This document shows, piece by piece, positions 8,699 through 17,692 of a stretch of DNA of 64,000 bases. The stretch is from Falcatimonas sp. MSJ-15. Its GTDB lineage: Bacteria; Bacillota; Clostridia; Lachnospirales; Lachnospiraceae. The position numbers and the translations under genes are program-made. The notes under the pieces are model-generated. The model was not told the origin of the DNA. It made no database searches and was given only the letters and a program-made list of their open reading frames with translations. The stretch lies in contig NZ_JAHLQC010000019.1 in NCBI RefSeq assembly GCF_018918265.1, positions 1 to 64,000 of the forward strand, written 5' to 3'. Within the stretch, counting starts at the first letter, position 1; every line of letters begins with the position of its first letter.

Positions 8699-10036
8699 AT
8701 GGTAAATATATTAGTAAAACTTTCAAAATATGTAATAACATTATTAATGGCATTTTATACATTTAAGTGTTTTAGTGTATTTAGACATAATAGTGACAAA
8801 GCAAAGAATAGGATATATAAAGAGCAGAATGCAATTATGTATATAATACATTTTATAGCTTATCTGATAATATTTATAAAATCAGAGAATATTAATGTAA
8901 TACTTTTATATGGTGCAGAACTTGCATTTTTTATAATGATAATAGCATTATATCAGGGCCTTTATCCAAAGTGCTCACGATTGCTAGTTAATAATATGTG
9001 TATGCTGATTGCATCAGGAATGATTATTATAACGAGAATATCTTTTGATAAAGCGATAAAGCAGTTTATCATAGTAGCAGTTTCGTCAGCACTCACAATA
9101 GCAATTCCAATACTTATGAAAAAAGTCAGAAGTCTTCGTAATATATATTGGTTTTATGGTGTTATTGGTATAATACTTCTAGGTGTTGTGGCAGCTTTTG
9201 GCGCATCAACGTATGGTGCTAATCTGTCTATTGATCTTGGCTTTATATCAATACAGCCATCTGAATTTGTTAAATTGCTATTTGTATTTTTTGTCGCATC
9301 GATGTTTAATAAGAGCACTTCTTTTAAACAGATTGTAATTACTACAATATTTGCTGCATTGCATGTTCTTATACTTGTTTTAAGCACAGATCTTGGTGGT
9401 GCACTTATATTCTTTGTTACATATCTTATGATGTTATATATAGCATCAGGAAAAGCATATTATATATTTGCCGGATTTTTGGCCGGGAGTGGAGCAGCAG
9501 TGGTAGCATATAATCTATTTTCACATGTTAAGAAAAGAGTGGTAGCTTTTCTCGATCCATTTAAAGTTATAAATACATCAGGATGGCAGATATGTCAGTC
9601 ACTTTTTGCTATTGGAACCGGTGGATGGTTTGGAATGGGATTATATAATGGTATACCGGGAACTATTCCGGTTGGAGATAAAGATCTTGTATTCTCCGCA
9701 ATATCGGAAGAGCTTGGAGTACTTTTCTCGATATGTATTATACTTGTATGTTTAAGCTGCTTTATAATGATGATGAATATTGCGACAATGTGTAATGCAC
9801 TTTTTTACAGACTTATTGGAGTTGGACTTGGAACTATGTATATCTTTCAGGTATTTATGACAATTGGTGGTGGAGTGAAATTTATACCACTTACAGGTGT
9901 AACTTTACCACTTGTAAGTTATGGTGGAAGTTCAATGTTAAGTACACTTATACAATTTGCAATTGTTCAGGGACTATATATATTAAGAAATGATGAGGTG
10001 ACATATTATGAACAGGAAGCAGAAGCCGAAGACTAA
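8699..10036 (+). CDS. RodA/FtsW/SpoVE family peptidoglycan glycosyltransferase
   Basis: This is a 445-residue polytopic membrane protein of the SEDS family, which polymerises lipid II together with a class B penicillin-binding protein. Family blocks include GINLSIDLGF-like ANLSIDLGFISIQPSEFVKL (about 175-195), STDLGGALIFF (about 230) and the C-terminal PLVSYGGSSM. The four N-terminal hydrophobic segments before the core are longer than in minimal RodA, as in actinobacterial and clostridial RodA-type proteins. Its stop overlaps the next gene, a transpeptidase, by 29 bases, which suggests a coupled SEDS-PBP pair. Whether it serves elongation, division or sporulation cannot be decided. Confidence 0.93.
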   Translation: MVNILVKLSKYVITLLMAFYTFKCFSVFRHNSDKAKNRIYKEQNAIMYIIHFIAYLIIFIKSENINVILLYGAELAFFIMIIALYQGLYPKCSRLLVNNMCMLIASGMIIITRISFDKAIKQFIIVAVSSALTIAIPILMKKVRSLRNIYWFYGVIGIILLGVVAAFGASTYGANLSIDLGFISIQPSEFVKLLFVFFVASMFNKSTSFKQIVITTIFAALHVLILVLSTDLGGALIFFVTYLMMLYIASGKAYYIFAGFLAGSGAAVVAYNLFSHVKKRVVAFLDPFKVINTSGWQICQSLFAIGTGGWFGMGLYNGIPGTIPVGDKDLVFSAISEELGVLFSICIILVCLSCFIMMMNIATMCNALFYRLIGVGLGTMYIFQVFMTIGGGVKFIPLTGVTLPLVSYGGSSMLSTLIQFAIVQGLYILRNDEVTYYEQEAEAED

Positions 10037-11441
10037 GAAGAGTATTGAAGAAAAAGGAATTGTAAGAGTAACATATATATTTCTTGGACTGTTTGTATGC
10101 CTTATAGGTTATATAGTGTATTTTATGGTATGCAAAAGTGAAGATACAATTAATAATTCATATAACAAGCGACTTGACAGTTTTGCCGATTATGTTGTAA
10201 GAGGTGATATAAAGACATCAGATGGTAAGGTGCTTGCTCATACTGAAGTTGATAATAGTGGTAATGAGACAAGAGTATATCCTTATGATAATGTGTATGC
10301 CCATGTTGTGGGATATGCGTCAAAAGGTAAGACAGGACTTGAACTTCAGGGCAATTTTTATATGTTGAATTCTAACGACAATATATTTGTACAGACATAT
10401 AATGATATTACAGGACAAAAGAGTCAGGGAGACAATGTTGTTACAACACTTGATTCTACCTTACAGCAAGTAGCATATGATGCACTTGGAAGCAACAATG
10501 GTGCGGTTGTAGTTATGGAGCCTGATACAGGTAAGATTCTTGCAATGGTATCAAAGCCTGATTATAACCCTAATACTTTAGCTTCGGACTGGGATGCTAT
10601 TATATCAGATACGACTAATAGCTGTCTTGTAAACCGTGCGACTCAGGGGCTGTATCCACCAGGTTCAACATTTAAGATACTTACAGCACTTGAATATATG
10701 AGAGAACATCCCGATTATGCTAATTTTACTTATGATTGTGATGGAACACTTTTTATAGATGAATATAAGATAGACTGTTATAATGGTAATGCACATGGAA
10801 GTGTTGATTTTGCAACAGCATTTGCGAAATCATGTAATGGAGCATTTGCAACAATGGGAACAATGCTTAATGCAGGAAGTTTTAATAAATTATGTTCAGA
10901 TATGTTATTTAATGTAGATCTGCCTGTAAGTTTTGAACATAATAAGAGTAGTTTCTCATTCAATAACGGAGCAGGAACATTTGAGACAATGCAGACTGCA
11001 ATTGGACAAGGTAAGACACAGATTACACCACTTCATAATGCTATAATAGCATCTATTATAGCTAATGACGGAGTTCTTATGAAACCATATCTTATAGATC
11101 ATATTGAGAATTGCAATGGTGTTAATGTTAAGACATTTAAGCAGAGTGAGTATGGCAAGATTATCTCAGAGAATGAAGCTAATGAACTAACCACACTTAT
11201 GCGTGGAGTTGTTACTGAAGGTACCGGTCAGATTCTGTCCTATGGAGATTATGAAGCAGCAGGTAAGACAGGAACAGCTCAATATGACAGCAGTGAGAAT
11301 GATCATTCACTTTTTACAGGCTTTGCACCGGCATCCGATCCTAAGATTGTAGTAAGTGTAGTTGTAGAAGGAGAAGGATCAGACGGAACTAAAGGTGTTG
11401 CAGTTGCGAAAGCTATATTTGACGCATATTTTTCACGTTAA
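10008..11441 (+). CDS. class B-type penicillin-binding protein (transpeptidase)
   Basis: This peptidoglycan D,D-transpeptidase has 477 residues and one N-terminal membrane anchor (about 22-42). The three active-site motifs are present: STFK (in YPPGSTFKIL), SCN (KSCNGAF) and KTGT (AGKTGTAQY). The region before the transpeptidase domain is short, so most of the dimerisation/pedestal domain of classical PBP2/PBP3 is reduced, as in PbpA-like proteins paired with RodA. It overlaps the SEDS gene upstream, and GAGGTGA precedes its ATG. Translational coupling with that partner is likely. Confidence 0.94.
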   Translation: MNRKQKPKTKKSIEEKGIVRVTYIFLGLFVCLIGYIVYFMVCKSEDTINNSYNKRLDSFADYVVRGDIKTSDGKVLAHTEVDNSGNETRVYPYDNVYAHVVGYASKGKTGLELQGNFYMLNSNDNIFVQTYNDITGQKSQGDNVVTTLDSTLQQVAYDALGSNNGAVVVMEPDTGKILAMVSKPDYNPNTLASDWDAIISDTTNSCLVNRATQGLYPPGSTFKILTALEYMREHPDYANFTYDCDGTLFIDEYKIDCYNGNAHGSVDFATAFAKSCNGAFATMGTMLNAGSFNKLCSDMLFNVDLPVSFEHNKSSFSFNNGAGTFETMQTAIGQGKTQITPLHNAIIASIIANDGVLMKPYLIDHIENCNGVNVKTFKQSEYGKIISENEANELTTLMRGVVTEGTGQILSYGDYEAAGKTGTAQYDSSENDHSLFTGFAPASDPKIVVSVVVEGEGSDGTKGVAVAKAIFDAYFSR

Positions 11442-11652
11442 AACTTAAATATGTCGATTATATAAGACGTGTATATTATAAAGTGAAATACATTTAAAAA
11501 TCTTCGAAAGTGTATATTAGTTATGCATAAATTGATAGATATCAATAGAAAACAATGTGGTAATCACTGTAAGATTTTAATTGCTTACATTATAAACGAA
11601 ATAATGACTGACGATAATGAAAACAGAAGTATAATATTGTGAGGTGTGATTA

Positions 11653-12525
11653 TTGAAAACAGAATTTACTATGGAAGAAATGGAACTTGAGATAGAAGTA
11701 TTAAGTCATACATTTGATGTTGTAAGACTTGTTGATCCGATAGCTAATCTTGAACATAAGATAATAGATCATAGATTCGAATGTAATAATTATGTATGTT
11801 ATGATGTCTGGGGAAGAGGACATAAATGTGATTATTGTGTATCAGCGAGATGCAAACATGATGGAGGAAGACATACGAAATTTGAATTTGTCGGAGATGA
11901 TGTATATACAGTAGTTGCAAAGCCGGTTATCGTTGAAGGCAGAGAACTTATAATGGAGATAGTAAGTAATGTTGGTGATAAATTAATGATGGAGGCTCTT
12001 GGTGAGAATGGATTCATTGATAAGATAACAGCATATAACGATACAGTATATAGAGATGTATTAACCGGTTGCTATAACAGACGATATCTCGATGAACAGT
12101 TATTTGTATTATGCAGCAGATATAAAGTAAAATCGTTAACAGTAGTTATGGTGGATCTTGATGATTTTAAATATGTAAATGATACATTTGGACATAATAC
12201 AGGAGATAAGGCACTTATAGGTATGGTAAAAAAACTTCTAAAAGTATGTGAAGAGAATGATGCTGATTTTGTAGCACGTTACGGTGGCGATGAATTTGTT
12301 ATGGTACTGACAGATAAGACATATAGCAAGATAGAAGAGATACTTTCACAGATCGATACAACATTGAAAATTGATGATGCTGATTATATATGTTCATTTA
12401 GCATGGGGGTTGCATATTCAGATAATAATATTAATGTTGCAGAAGATATGTTAGCGTTAGCGGATAAAAACCTTTATATGGTAAAAAATAATGGAAAAGG
12501 TCATTATCGTATAGAGAAGACATAA
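11653..12525 (+). CDS. diguanylate cyclase with Cys-rich PAS-like sensor
   Basis: A 290-residue soluble protein, predicted to make cyclic di-GMP. The C-terminal GGDEF domain (about 130-290) has DVLTGCYNRR and an intact RYGGDEF active loop. The N-terminal PAS-like domain carries a dense Cys/His group (CNNYVCYDVW, HKCDYC, ARCKH, about residues 43-75). That could bind metal or haem or sense redox; this is inference. The start is TTG with GAGGTGTG upstream. It lies alone between the PBP gene and a Nudix gene, with about 210 bases of upstream DNA holding no gene. A GACGATAA at 11610-11617 resembles a sigma-D -10 element but has poor spacing. Confidence 0.93.
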   Translation: MKTEFTMEEMELEIEVLSHTFDVVRLVDPIANLEHKIIDHRFECNNYVCYDVWGRGHKCDYCVSARCKHDGGRHTKFEFVGDDVYTVVAKPVIVEGRELIMEIVSNVGDKLMMEALGENGFIDKITAYNDTVYRDVLTGCYNRRYLDEQLFVLCSRYKVKSLTVVMVDLDDFKYVNDTFGHNTGDKALIGMVKKLLKVCEENDADFVARYGGDEFVMVLTDKTYSKIEEILSQIDTTLKIDDADYICSFSMGVAYSDNNINVAEDMLALADKNLYMVKNNGKGHYRIEKT

Positions 12526-12609
12526 CCAAAATAATGTTGCATATAACACTTAAAAGGTATATACTTTAATTAGATTTTTATAACACACCATAGAGCAGGG
12601 GGTATTGCA

Positions 12610-13062
12610 ATGATAGAGGCTACTAGCTGTGGTGGTGTGGTGATATTTAGAGGTAAAATTCTTGTATTATATAAGAATTTTAAAAACAGATATGAAGGAT
12701 GGGTTTTACCAAAGGGAACGGTAGAACCAGGCGAAGAATACAGTGAGACAGCACTTAGAGAAGTTAAAGAAGAAACAGGTGTTACAGCAACAATTGTTAA
12801 GTATATTGGTAAAAGCACATATACATTCAGTACTCCTGAGGATATAGTATCTAAGAGTGTACACTGGTATCTGATGATGGCAGACAGCTATTATAGTAAG
12901 CCACAGAGAGAAGAATATTTTATTGATTCAGGCTATTATAAGTATTATGAAGCATATCATCTGTTAAAATTCTCTAACGAGAAACAGATGCTTGAAAAAG
13001 CATATAATGAATATCTTGAACTAAGAAGAAATAATCTCTGGGGTAGCAGGAAATATTTCTAA
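12610..13062 (+). CDS. Nudix hydrolase
   Basis: This 150-residue single-domain protein has a complete Nudix box (GTVEPGEEYSETALREVKEETGV, about residues 37-59, with REVKEE as the metal-binding core). The substrate may be a nucleoside diphosphate derivative such as a diadenosine polyphosphate or oxidised nucleotide; sequence alone does not say. The N-terminal SCGGVVIFRGKILVLYK strand is typical of Ap4A-hydrolase-like members. The C-terminal tail (EYHLLKFSNEKQML-type helix) is unremarkable. CAGGGGG lies before the ATG. A strong terminator follows directly. Confidence 0.9.
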   Translation: MIEATSCGGVVIFRGKILVLYKNFKNRYEGWVLPKGTVEPGEEYSETALREVKEETGVTATIVKYIGKSTYTFSTPEDIVSKSVHWYLMMADSYYSKPQREEYFIDSGYYKYYEAYHLLKFSNEKQMLEKAYNEYLELRRNNLWGSRKYF

Positions 13063-13076
13063 TTATTATCCACCAC

Positions 13077-13102
13077 AGGTCCTGGAAACAGGACCTTTTT
13101 TG
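13077..13102 (+). terminator. intrinsic terminator after Nudix gene
   Basis: A perfect 8-bp stem, AGGTCCTG with CAGGACCT, has a GAAA tetraloop and is followed by six T residues, 14 bases after the Nudix stop. Confidence 0.95.
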
Positions 13103-13169
13103 CATATATTCCATAATATCCTGGCTATGTGTGTTTTGCAATTAATTGTGATAAAAACTAAAAAAAATA

Positions 13170-13198
13170 TTGATTTTATTAAAAATATATGTTAGGAT
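13170..13198 (+). promoter_or_regulatory. housekeeping promoter for tRNA-Leu
   Basis: TTGATT (13170-13175), a 17-base spacer and TAGGAT (13193-13198) lie 17 bases upstream of the tRNA, as expected for a sigma-A promoter with a short leader. Confidence 0.7.
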
Positions 13199-13214
13199 AT
13201 ATCTTGTGTTAAAT

Positions 13215-13297
13215 GCGGATGTGGCGGAATGGCAGACGCAGCAGACTCAAAATCTGCCGGGGGTGACTTCGTGAGGGTTCGAGTCCCTCTATCCGCA
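13215..13297 (+). tRNA. tRNA-Leu (anticodon CAA)
   Basis: The acceptor stem GCGGATG pairs with TATCCGC (one G-U pair), with discriminator A. The D arm (TGGCGGAATGGCAGACGC), the anticodon stem GCAGA/TCTGC with loop CTCAAAA (anticodon CAA), the long class II variable arm and the T arm (AGGGTTCGAGTCCCT) are all intact. The 3' CCA is not encoded. It has its own promoter and terminator. It reads UUG leucine codons. Confidence 0.97.
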
Positions 13298-13301
13298 TTA
13301 C

Positions 13302-13333
13302 AAAGGATATTCTTGCGAGAATATCCTTTTTTT
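13302..13333 (+). terminator. intrinsic terminator of tRNA-Leu
   Basis: AAGGATATTCT pairs with AGAATATCCTT around a TGCG loop and runs into seven T residues. Confidence 0.95.
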
Positions 13334-13474
13334 ATGCAAATAATGATAGGCATGACAGATATAGACATAACAGATAAAGATAACGTACATAATGAAGTAC
13401 TTTATGTGATATGAATATTGGTTTGCCTTGATTAGCGATTAATTAAAATATATATATGATGAATGGCGGTGAAG

Positions 13475-13825
13475 ATGTTGAAATGTAATGAAGTACAGAA
13501 GTATATAAAACCTTATGTAGAAGGTAATACTGATATATTTGAGACAATTGAACTAATTGAACATATTGAAAAATGTGAAGACTGCTATGAGGAATTAGAG
13601 ATATATTATATTTTGATAAATGGACTTAAGAAGATTGATAACGATGAAGATGGAGCGTTTAATATAAAAAAAGAACTTAATGACAGAATTAAGAACTCAA
13701 AGAAAAAAATCAGATTATATAAGTCATTTAGAGAATATTCAAGGTTGATACATTCACTTGCAAACATAAGTATGATTGCATTGATAGCATACGTAGTAGT
13801 ACGTTATATTATAAGAATGTTGTAA
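13475..13825 (+). CDS. zf-HC2-like membrane protein (anti-sigma-type zinc finger)
   Basis: This small protein of 116 residues has an N-terminal zinc-binding pattern, with a Cys near residue 4 and HIEKCEDCYEEL at about 30-42 (H-x3-C-x2-C). It has a charged linker and one C-terminal membrane helix (about 92-112). This is the layout of zf-HC2 anti-sigma factors, but no sigma factor gene is adjacent, so the partner is unknown. I start at the second ATG because GGCGGTGA lies five bases before it; an ATG four codons upstream lacks a binding site. The gene's 3' end is the first unit of a tandem repeat array. Confidence 0.75.
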   Translation: MLKCNEVQKYIKPYVEGNTDIFETIELIEHIEKCEDCYEELEIYYILINGLKKIDNDEDGAFNIKKELNDRIKNSKKKIRLYKSFREYSRLIHSLANISMIALIAYVVVRYIIRML

Positions 13826-13942
13826 TATAAGAAGGCTATCTTATAGGAATGTTGTAATATAAGAAAGCTATTTTATAAGAATGTTATAATATGAGAATGT
13901 TGTAATATAAGAAGGCTATTTTATAGAAATGTTACAATATGA
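13809..13942. repeat. 32-bp tandem repeat array spanning a stop codon
   Basis: Degenerate copies of TTATAAGAATGTTGTAATAT plus GAAGGCTATT recur at 32-bp spacing (GAATG at 13815, 13847, 13879), with a half unit at 13895 and a last divergent copy at about 13926. The first copy includes the last codons and TAA of the zinc-finger gene. Further to 14118 the DNA is AT-rich with nothing else recognisable. Confidence 0.85.
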
Positions 13943-14118
13943 AAATATTAATACTTGATAATTGTAAATGATTATAAAATAATGTTTTGATAAAAAATAA
14001 TGTATATAGTATATCCAAAAACAGAATGAAAGTATAGAAAAGCTGTATGATTGGATGCTTACAAATACAAATATTGTAATTATTAAGGATGATAATAAAG
14101 AGAAAGTGAGAAGAAAAA

Positions 14119-16770
14119 ATGAGTGAAAAATTATTACTTATAGATGGACATAGTATATTAAACAGGGCATTTTACGGAGTACCACCACTTAACAATGCTG
14201 CAGGTATTCCAACTAATGCAATATATGGCTTCTTGAATATTATGTTCAAGATAATTGATGAAGAAAAACCGGATTATATTACAGTAGCTTTTGATCTTAA
14301 AGAACCTACTTTCAGACATAAGATGTATGCTGAATATAAAGGTACAAGAAAACCTATGCCGGAAGAATTGCATAAGCAGGTTCCTCTTATTAAAGAGACT
14401 CTTAAAGCAATGGGAATAAAGACTGTTGAGCTTGCAGGTTATGAAGCAGATGATCTATTAGGAACACTTGCTGGTCTTGGTGAGAAAAAAGGATTAGATG
14501 TATCAGTACTTTCAGGAGATCGAGATCTGCTTCAGTTAGCTACTAAAAAAGTTAAGATAAGAATTCCTAAGACAAAAAAAGGTCAGACAGAGATAGAGGA
14601 TTATTATGAAGATGATGTTGTAAAGACGTATGGTGTAACACCAGTGGAATTCATAGATCTTAAAGCATTAATGGGCGATACAGCTGATAATATTCCAGGC
14701 GTGCCAGGGGTTGGCGAGAAGACAGCGACTGCAATAATTACAGAATATAAGAATATAGAGAATGCGTATGCTAATGTAGAGAATATTAAGCCTGCAAGAG
14801 CTAAGAATTCACTTTCTGAGCATTATGATATGGCTGTTTTAAGTAAAAAACTTGCAACAATCAATGTGGAAGCACCAATTGAATATAATTTTGAAGAAGC
14901 AAAAACTAGTAATTTTTATACGCCTGAAGCTTATGAACTTTTCAAGAAATATGAGTTTAAGTCAATGCTCTTAAGATTCGACAGTGAGACAGTAGCGGAT
15001 GCTAATGATGAAGTTGAGTATAGAGAGATTACTGAATTTGCAGAGATTAATAATTTTTTTGATAATATTATAGATAATAAGATGAGTGTAGCACTTGAAC
15101 TTACAGGCGATACACATATTAGAGGAATATCAGTTACAACTGAGAATGAGACAGCATATATTGAAGAATGTGGATTTTTTACAAGCTCAATGTTAGAAGA
15201 AAAAGTATATGCTGTTGTAAAAAATTGTAAAGAGATATATTTTTCGGGACTAAAAGAACAGTTACATCTTCTTGATAATACCTATGAATTAGAAAGCAAA
15301 AAAGAATTATATGATACAGAGATTGGAAGTTATATACTTAATCCTAACAGAGATTCTTATGAATATGATTCATTATATAGTGAATATAATCCTAAGAGAG
15401 GTATAAGCTCAAGAACAGATATTCTCGCAAAGATGACACCACAGGCTGCTTATGAAAAAGATCACAATGCATTTGTTAAATATGTAACAACTAAGACATA
15501 TGCTATATTCACATATGCGGCAAAGATTAATGAACAGATAAAAGCAGATGATATGTGGAAACTGTATACTGATATAGAGATGCCGCTTGTGTATGTTCTT
15601 TATGAGATGCAAAAGAATGGAATTCGTGTTAATAAAGAAGAATTAAAGGAATATGGAGATAAATTACAAGTTAGAATAGAAGAACTTGAACAGTCAATTC
15701 ATAGACTTGCAGATGATGATTTTAATATCAATTCACCTAAGCAGCTTGGCGAAGTTTTATTTGTGAAGATGGGGCTTCCTAATGGTAAGAAGACTAAAAC
15801 AGGATATTCAACATCAGCAGATGTTCTTGAAAAGATTAAGAATGAACATGAGATAGTACCTCAGATACTTGAATATAGACAGCTTGTAAAATTAAAATCA
15901 ACTTATGCAGATGGTCTTGAGAATTATATCTGTGATGATGGAAGAATACATGGCAAGTTTAATCAGACAATAACAGCAACCGGAAGAATCAGCAGCACAG
16001 ATCCTAATCTTCAGAATATTCCGATTAGAATGGAACTTGGACGTGAGATAAGAAAAGTATTCGTTCCGGAAGAAGGATACAGATTCATAGATGCAGATTA
16101 TTCACAGATTGAACTTAGAGTGCTTGCACATATGTCAGATGACAGACATCTTATTGAAGCATATAATAGCGATGAAGATATTCATAAGATTACAGCATCA
16201 CAAGTATTTAAAGTGCCACTTGACGAAGTTACACCACGACTTAGAAGTAATGCAAAGGCAGTTAATTTTGGTATTGTATATGGAATAAGCTCGTTTGGAC
16301 TTAGTGAAGATCTGAGTATATCAAAGAAAGAGGCTGCAGAATATATAAAATCATATTTTGAAAATTATGGAAGAGTAAAAGAGTTCATGGATGAAACTGT
16401 AGAACATGCAAAAGAAAATGGATATGTAGTTACTCTGTTTAATAGAAGACGTCCGGTTCCGGAACTAAAGTCAGGTAATTTTATGACAAGAGAGTTTGGT
16501 AAGAGAATAGCAATGAATTCACCAATTCAGGGAACAGCGGCTGATATAATCAAGATTGCTATGATTAATGTATATAAGAGACTAAAGAGAGAAAAATTAA
16601 AGTCAAGACTTCTATTACAGATTCATGATGAGCTTCTGATAGAAGCTTTAGATAATGAGATTGTAAGAGTAAAACAGATAATGGAAGAAGAGATGGTAAA
16701 TGCAGTGAAGCTTAAAGTTGCATTACAGATAGATATGCACGAAGGAAATAGCTGGTTTGATGCCAAATAG
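14119..16770 (+). CDS. polA: DNA polymerase I
   Basis: This repair and Okazaki-fragment polymerase has 883 residues, the normal bacterial length. The 5'-3' exonuclease domain (1-about 290) has LLIDGHSILNRAFY and the helix-3-turn GVPGVGEKTA. The middle domain (about 300-480) lacks a visible Asp-x-Glu motif, so proofreading is probably inactive, as in many Firmicutes. The polymerase domain carries motif A (DADYSQIELR), motif B (RSNAKAVNFGIVYG) and motif C (QIHDELL). coaE follows after about 200 bases of repeats. A purine-rich site precedes the ATG. The 3' end of the gene forms the first unit of the repeat array behind it. Confidence 0.98.
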   Translation: MSEKLLLIDGHSILNRAFYGVPPLNNAAGIPTNAIYGFLNIMFKIIDEEKPDYITVAFDLKEPTFRHKMYAEYKGTRKPMPEELHKQVPLIKETLKAMGIKTVELAGYEADDLLGTLAGLGEKKGLDVSVLSGDRDLLQLATKKVKIRIPKTKKGQTEIEDYYEDDVVKTYGVTPVEFIDLKALMGDTADNIPGVPGVGEKTATAIITEYKNIENAYANVENIKPARAKNSLSEHYDMAVLSKKLATINVEAPIEYNFEEAKTSNFYTPEAYELFKKYEFKSMLLRFDSETVADANDEVEYREITEFAEINNFFDNIIDNKMSVALELTGDTHIRGISVTTENETAYIEECGFFTSSMLEEKVYAVVKNCKEIYFSGLKEQLHLLDNTYELESKKELYDTEIGSYILNPNRDSYEYDSLYSEYNPKRGISSRTDILAKMTPQAAYEKDHNAFVKYVTTKTYAIFTYAAKINEQIKADDMWKLYTDIEMPLVYVLYEMQKNGIRVNKEELKEYGDKLQVRIEELEQSIHRLADDDFNINSPKQLGEVLFVKMGLPNGKKTKTGYSTSADVLEKIKNEHEIVPQILEYRQLVKLKSTYADGLENYICDDGRIHGKFNQTITATGRISSTDPNLQNIPIRMELGREIRKVFVPEEGYRFIDADYSQIELRVLAHMSDDRHLIEAYNSDEDIHKITASQVFKVPLDEVTPRLRSNAKAVNFGIVYGISSFGLSEDLSISKKEAAEYIKSYFENYGRVKEFMDETVEHAKENGYVVTLFNRRRPVPELKSGNFMTREFGKRIAMNSPIQGTAADIIKIAMINVYKRLKREKLKSRLLLQIHDELLIEALDNEIVRVKQIMEEEMVNAVKLKVALQIDMHEGNSWFDAK

Positions 16771-16935
16771 AGATATTATAAAGAGATATTATAAAGAGCA
16801 TAGCCTGGTTTGATGCAAAATAGAAATATCATAAAGAGATATTATAAAGAGCATAGCCTGGCTTGATGCAAAATAGAAATATCATAAAGAAATATCATAA
16901 AGAGCATAGCCTGGCTTGATATAAAATGATATGCG
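16748..16935. repeat. 53-bp tandem repeats derived from the polA 3' end
   Basis: Units beginning ATAGCCTGG start at 16800, 16853 and 16906, an exact 53-bp period. A slightly divergent first unit from 16748 is the last codons and stop of polA itself (ATAGCTGGTTTGATGC). Inside each unit is a sub-repeat of about 16 bp (AGATATTATAAAG). Three full units and part of a fourth are present. The copies are close to identical, so the expansion looks recent. Confidence 0.92.
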
Positions 16936-16966
16936 AGAATAACATGATAATACAGGAAGTGTAGAG

Positions 16967-17554
16967 ATGAAGACTATAGGAATAACAGGTGGAATAGGCT
17001 GTGGCAAGTCAGCTATACTTGCCATGATAGAGAATAATTATAATGCCAGAATTGTTGAAGCTGACAGAGTAGGCCATGAAGTTATGGAAAAAGGTGGAGA
17101 AGCATATAATAAGATTGTTGACTATTTTACAGAAGATATTCTTGATACAGATAGGAATATTGACCGCAAAAAATTAGCTTCAATCGTATTCAATAATAAA
17201 GAAAAGCTTGAAAAACTTAATTCTTTTGTTCATCCGGCAGTCAAACATGAGATTATAAGAAGAAAAGAACAGGCACAGAAAGATAATATAGATTTTTTTA
17301 TTATAGAAGCAGCATTGCTTATAGAAGCGGGATATCGTGATATATGTGATAAGTTTATATATATATATGCTAATGAGAATGTAAGAAGAGAGAGACTTAG
17401 ACAATCACGAGGTATGACAGATGAGAAGATTAATGAAGTTATGAAAAATCAGCTTTCTGAAGATGTCTTTACTAAAATGTGTGACTATAAAGTTGATAAC
17501 AGTGGCAAAATGGAAGAAACTTTCGAAAAATTGAAGAAAATACTAGTACTTTAG
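16967..17554 (+). CDS. coaE: dephospho-CoA kinase
   Basis: CoaE catalyses the last step of coenzyme A synthesis, phosphorylating dephospho-CoA at the ribose 3'-hydroxyl. It has 195 residues with the P-loop GGIGCGKSA at 7-15. The family blocks EADRVGHEV, IDRKKLASIVF, HPAVKHEI and FFIIEAALLIEAG are in order. AGGAAGTG lies upstream of the ATG. The polA-coaE order is common in Firmicutes. Confidence 0.96.
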   Translation: MKTIGITGGIGCGKSAILAMIENNYNARIVEADRVGHEVMEKGGEAYNKIVDYFTEDILDTDRNIDRKKLASIVFNNKEKLEKLNSFVHPAVKHEIIRRKEQAQKDNIDFFIIEAALLIEAGYRDICDKFIYIYANENVRRERLRQSRGMTDEKINEVMKNQLSEDVFTKMCDYKVDNSGKMEETFEKLKKILVL

Positions 17555-17592
17555 TCCTAAATGTGATATTCTGATTATAATATTGCTAATAA

Positions 17593-17659
17593 GTAATTGC
17601 AGGCTTGTAATTCAGCATAGAACAATGTTCTCTGACTATAATTACAGCTTTGCAATTAC
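17593..17659. repeat. three-tier quasi-palindrome upstream of FtsA-like gene
   Basis: GTAATTGCA (17593-17601) pairs with TGCAATTAC (17651-17659). Inside it TGTAATT (17606-17612) pairs with AATTACA (17640-17646), and at the centre is AGAACAATGTTCT (17619-17631). No T-run follows on either side, so it is not a plain terminator. The centre resembles a LexA box but has a three-base rather than four-base gap. Confidence 0.75.
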
Positions 17660-17692
17660 ATAAATAGTGTTTAATATTGGGGGGATTATTGT

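Noticed and set aside
8415..8762. Minus-strand frames inside U32, rodA and other genes
   Set aside because: They are antisense shadows of strong genes, with no binding sites and low-complexity translations.
13229..13414. 61-codon frame starting inside tRNA-Leu
   Set aside because: It overlaps the tRNA and its terminator, so it is not a gene.
17619..17631. LexA-type SOS box AGAACAATGTTCT
   Set aside because: The spacing between GAAC and GTTC is three bases, not four, and neighbouring genes are not SOS genes.
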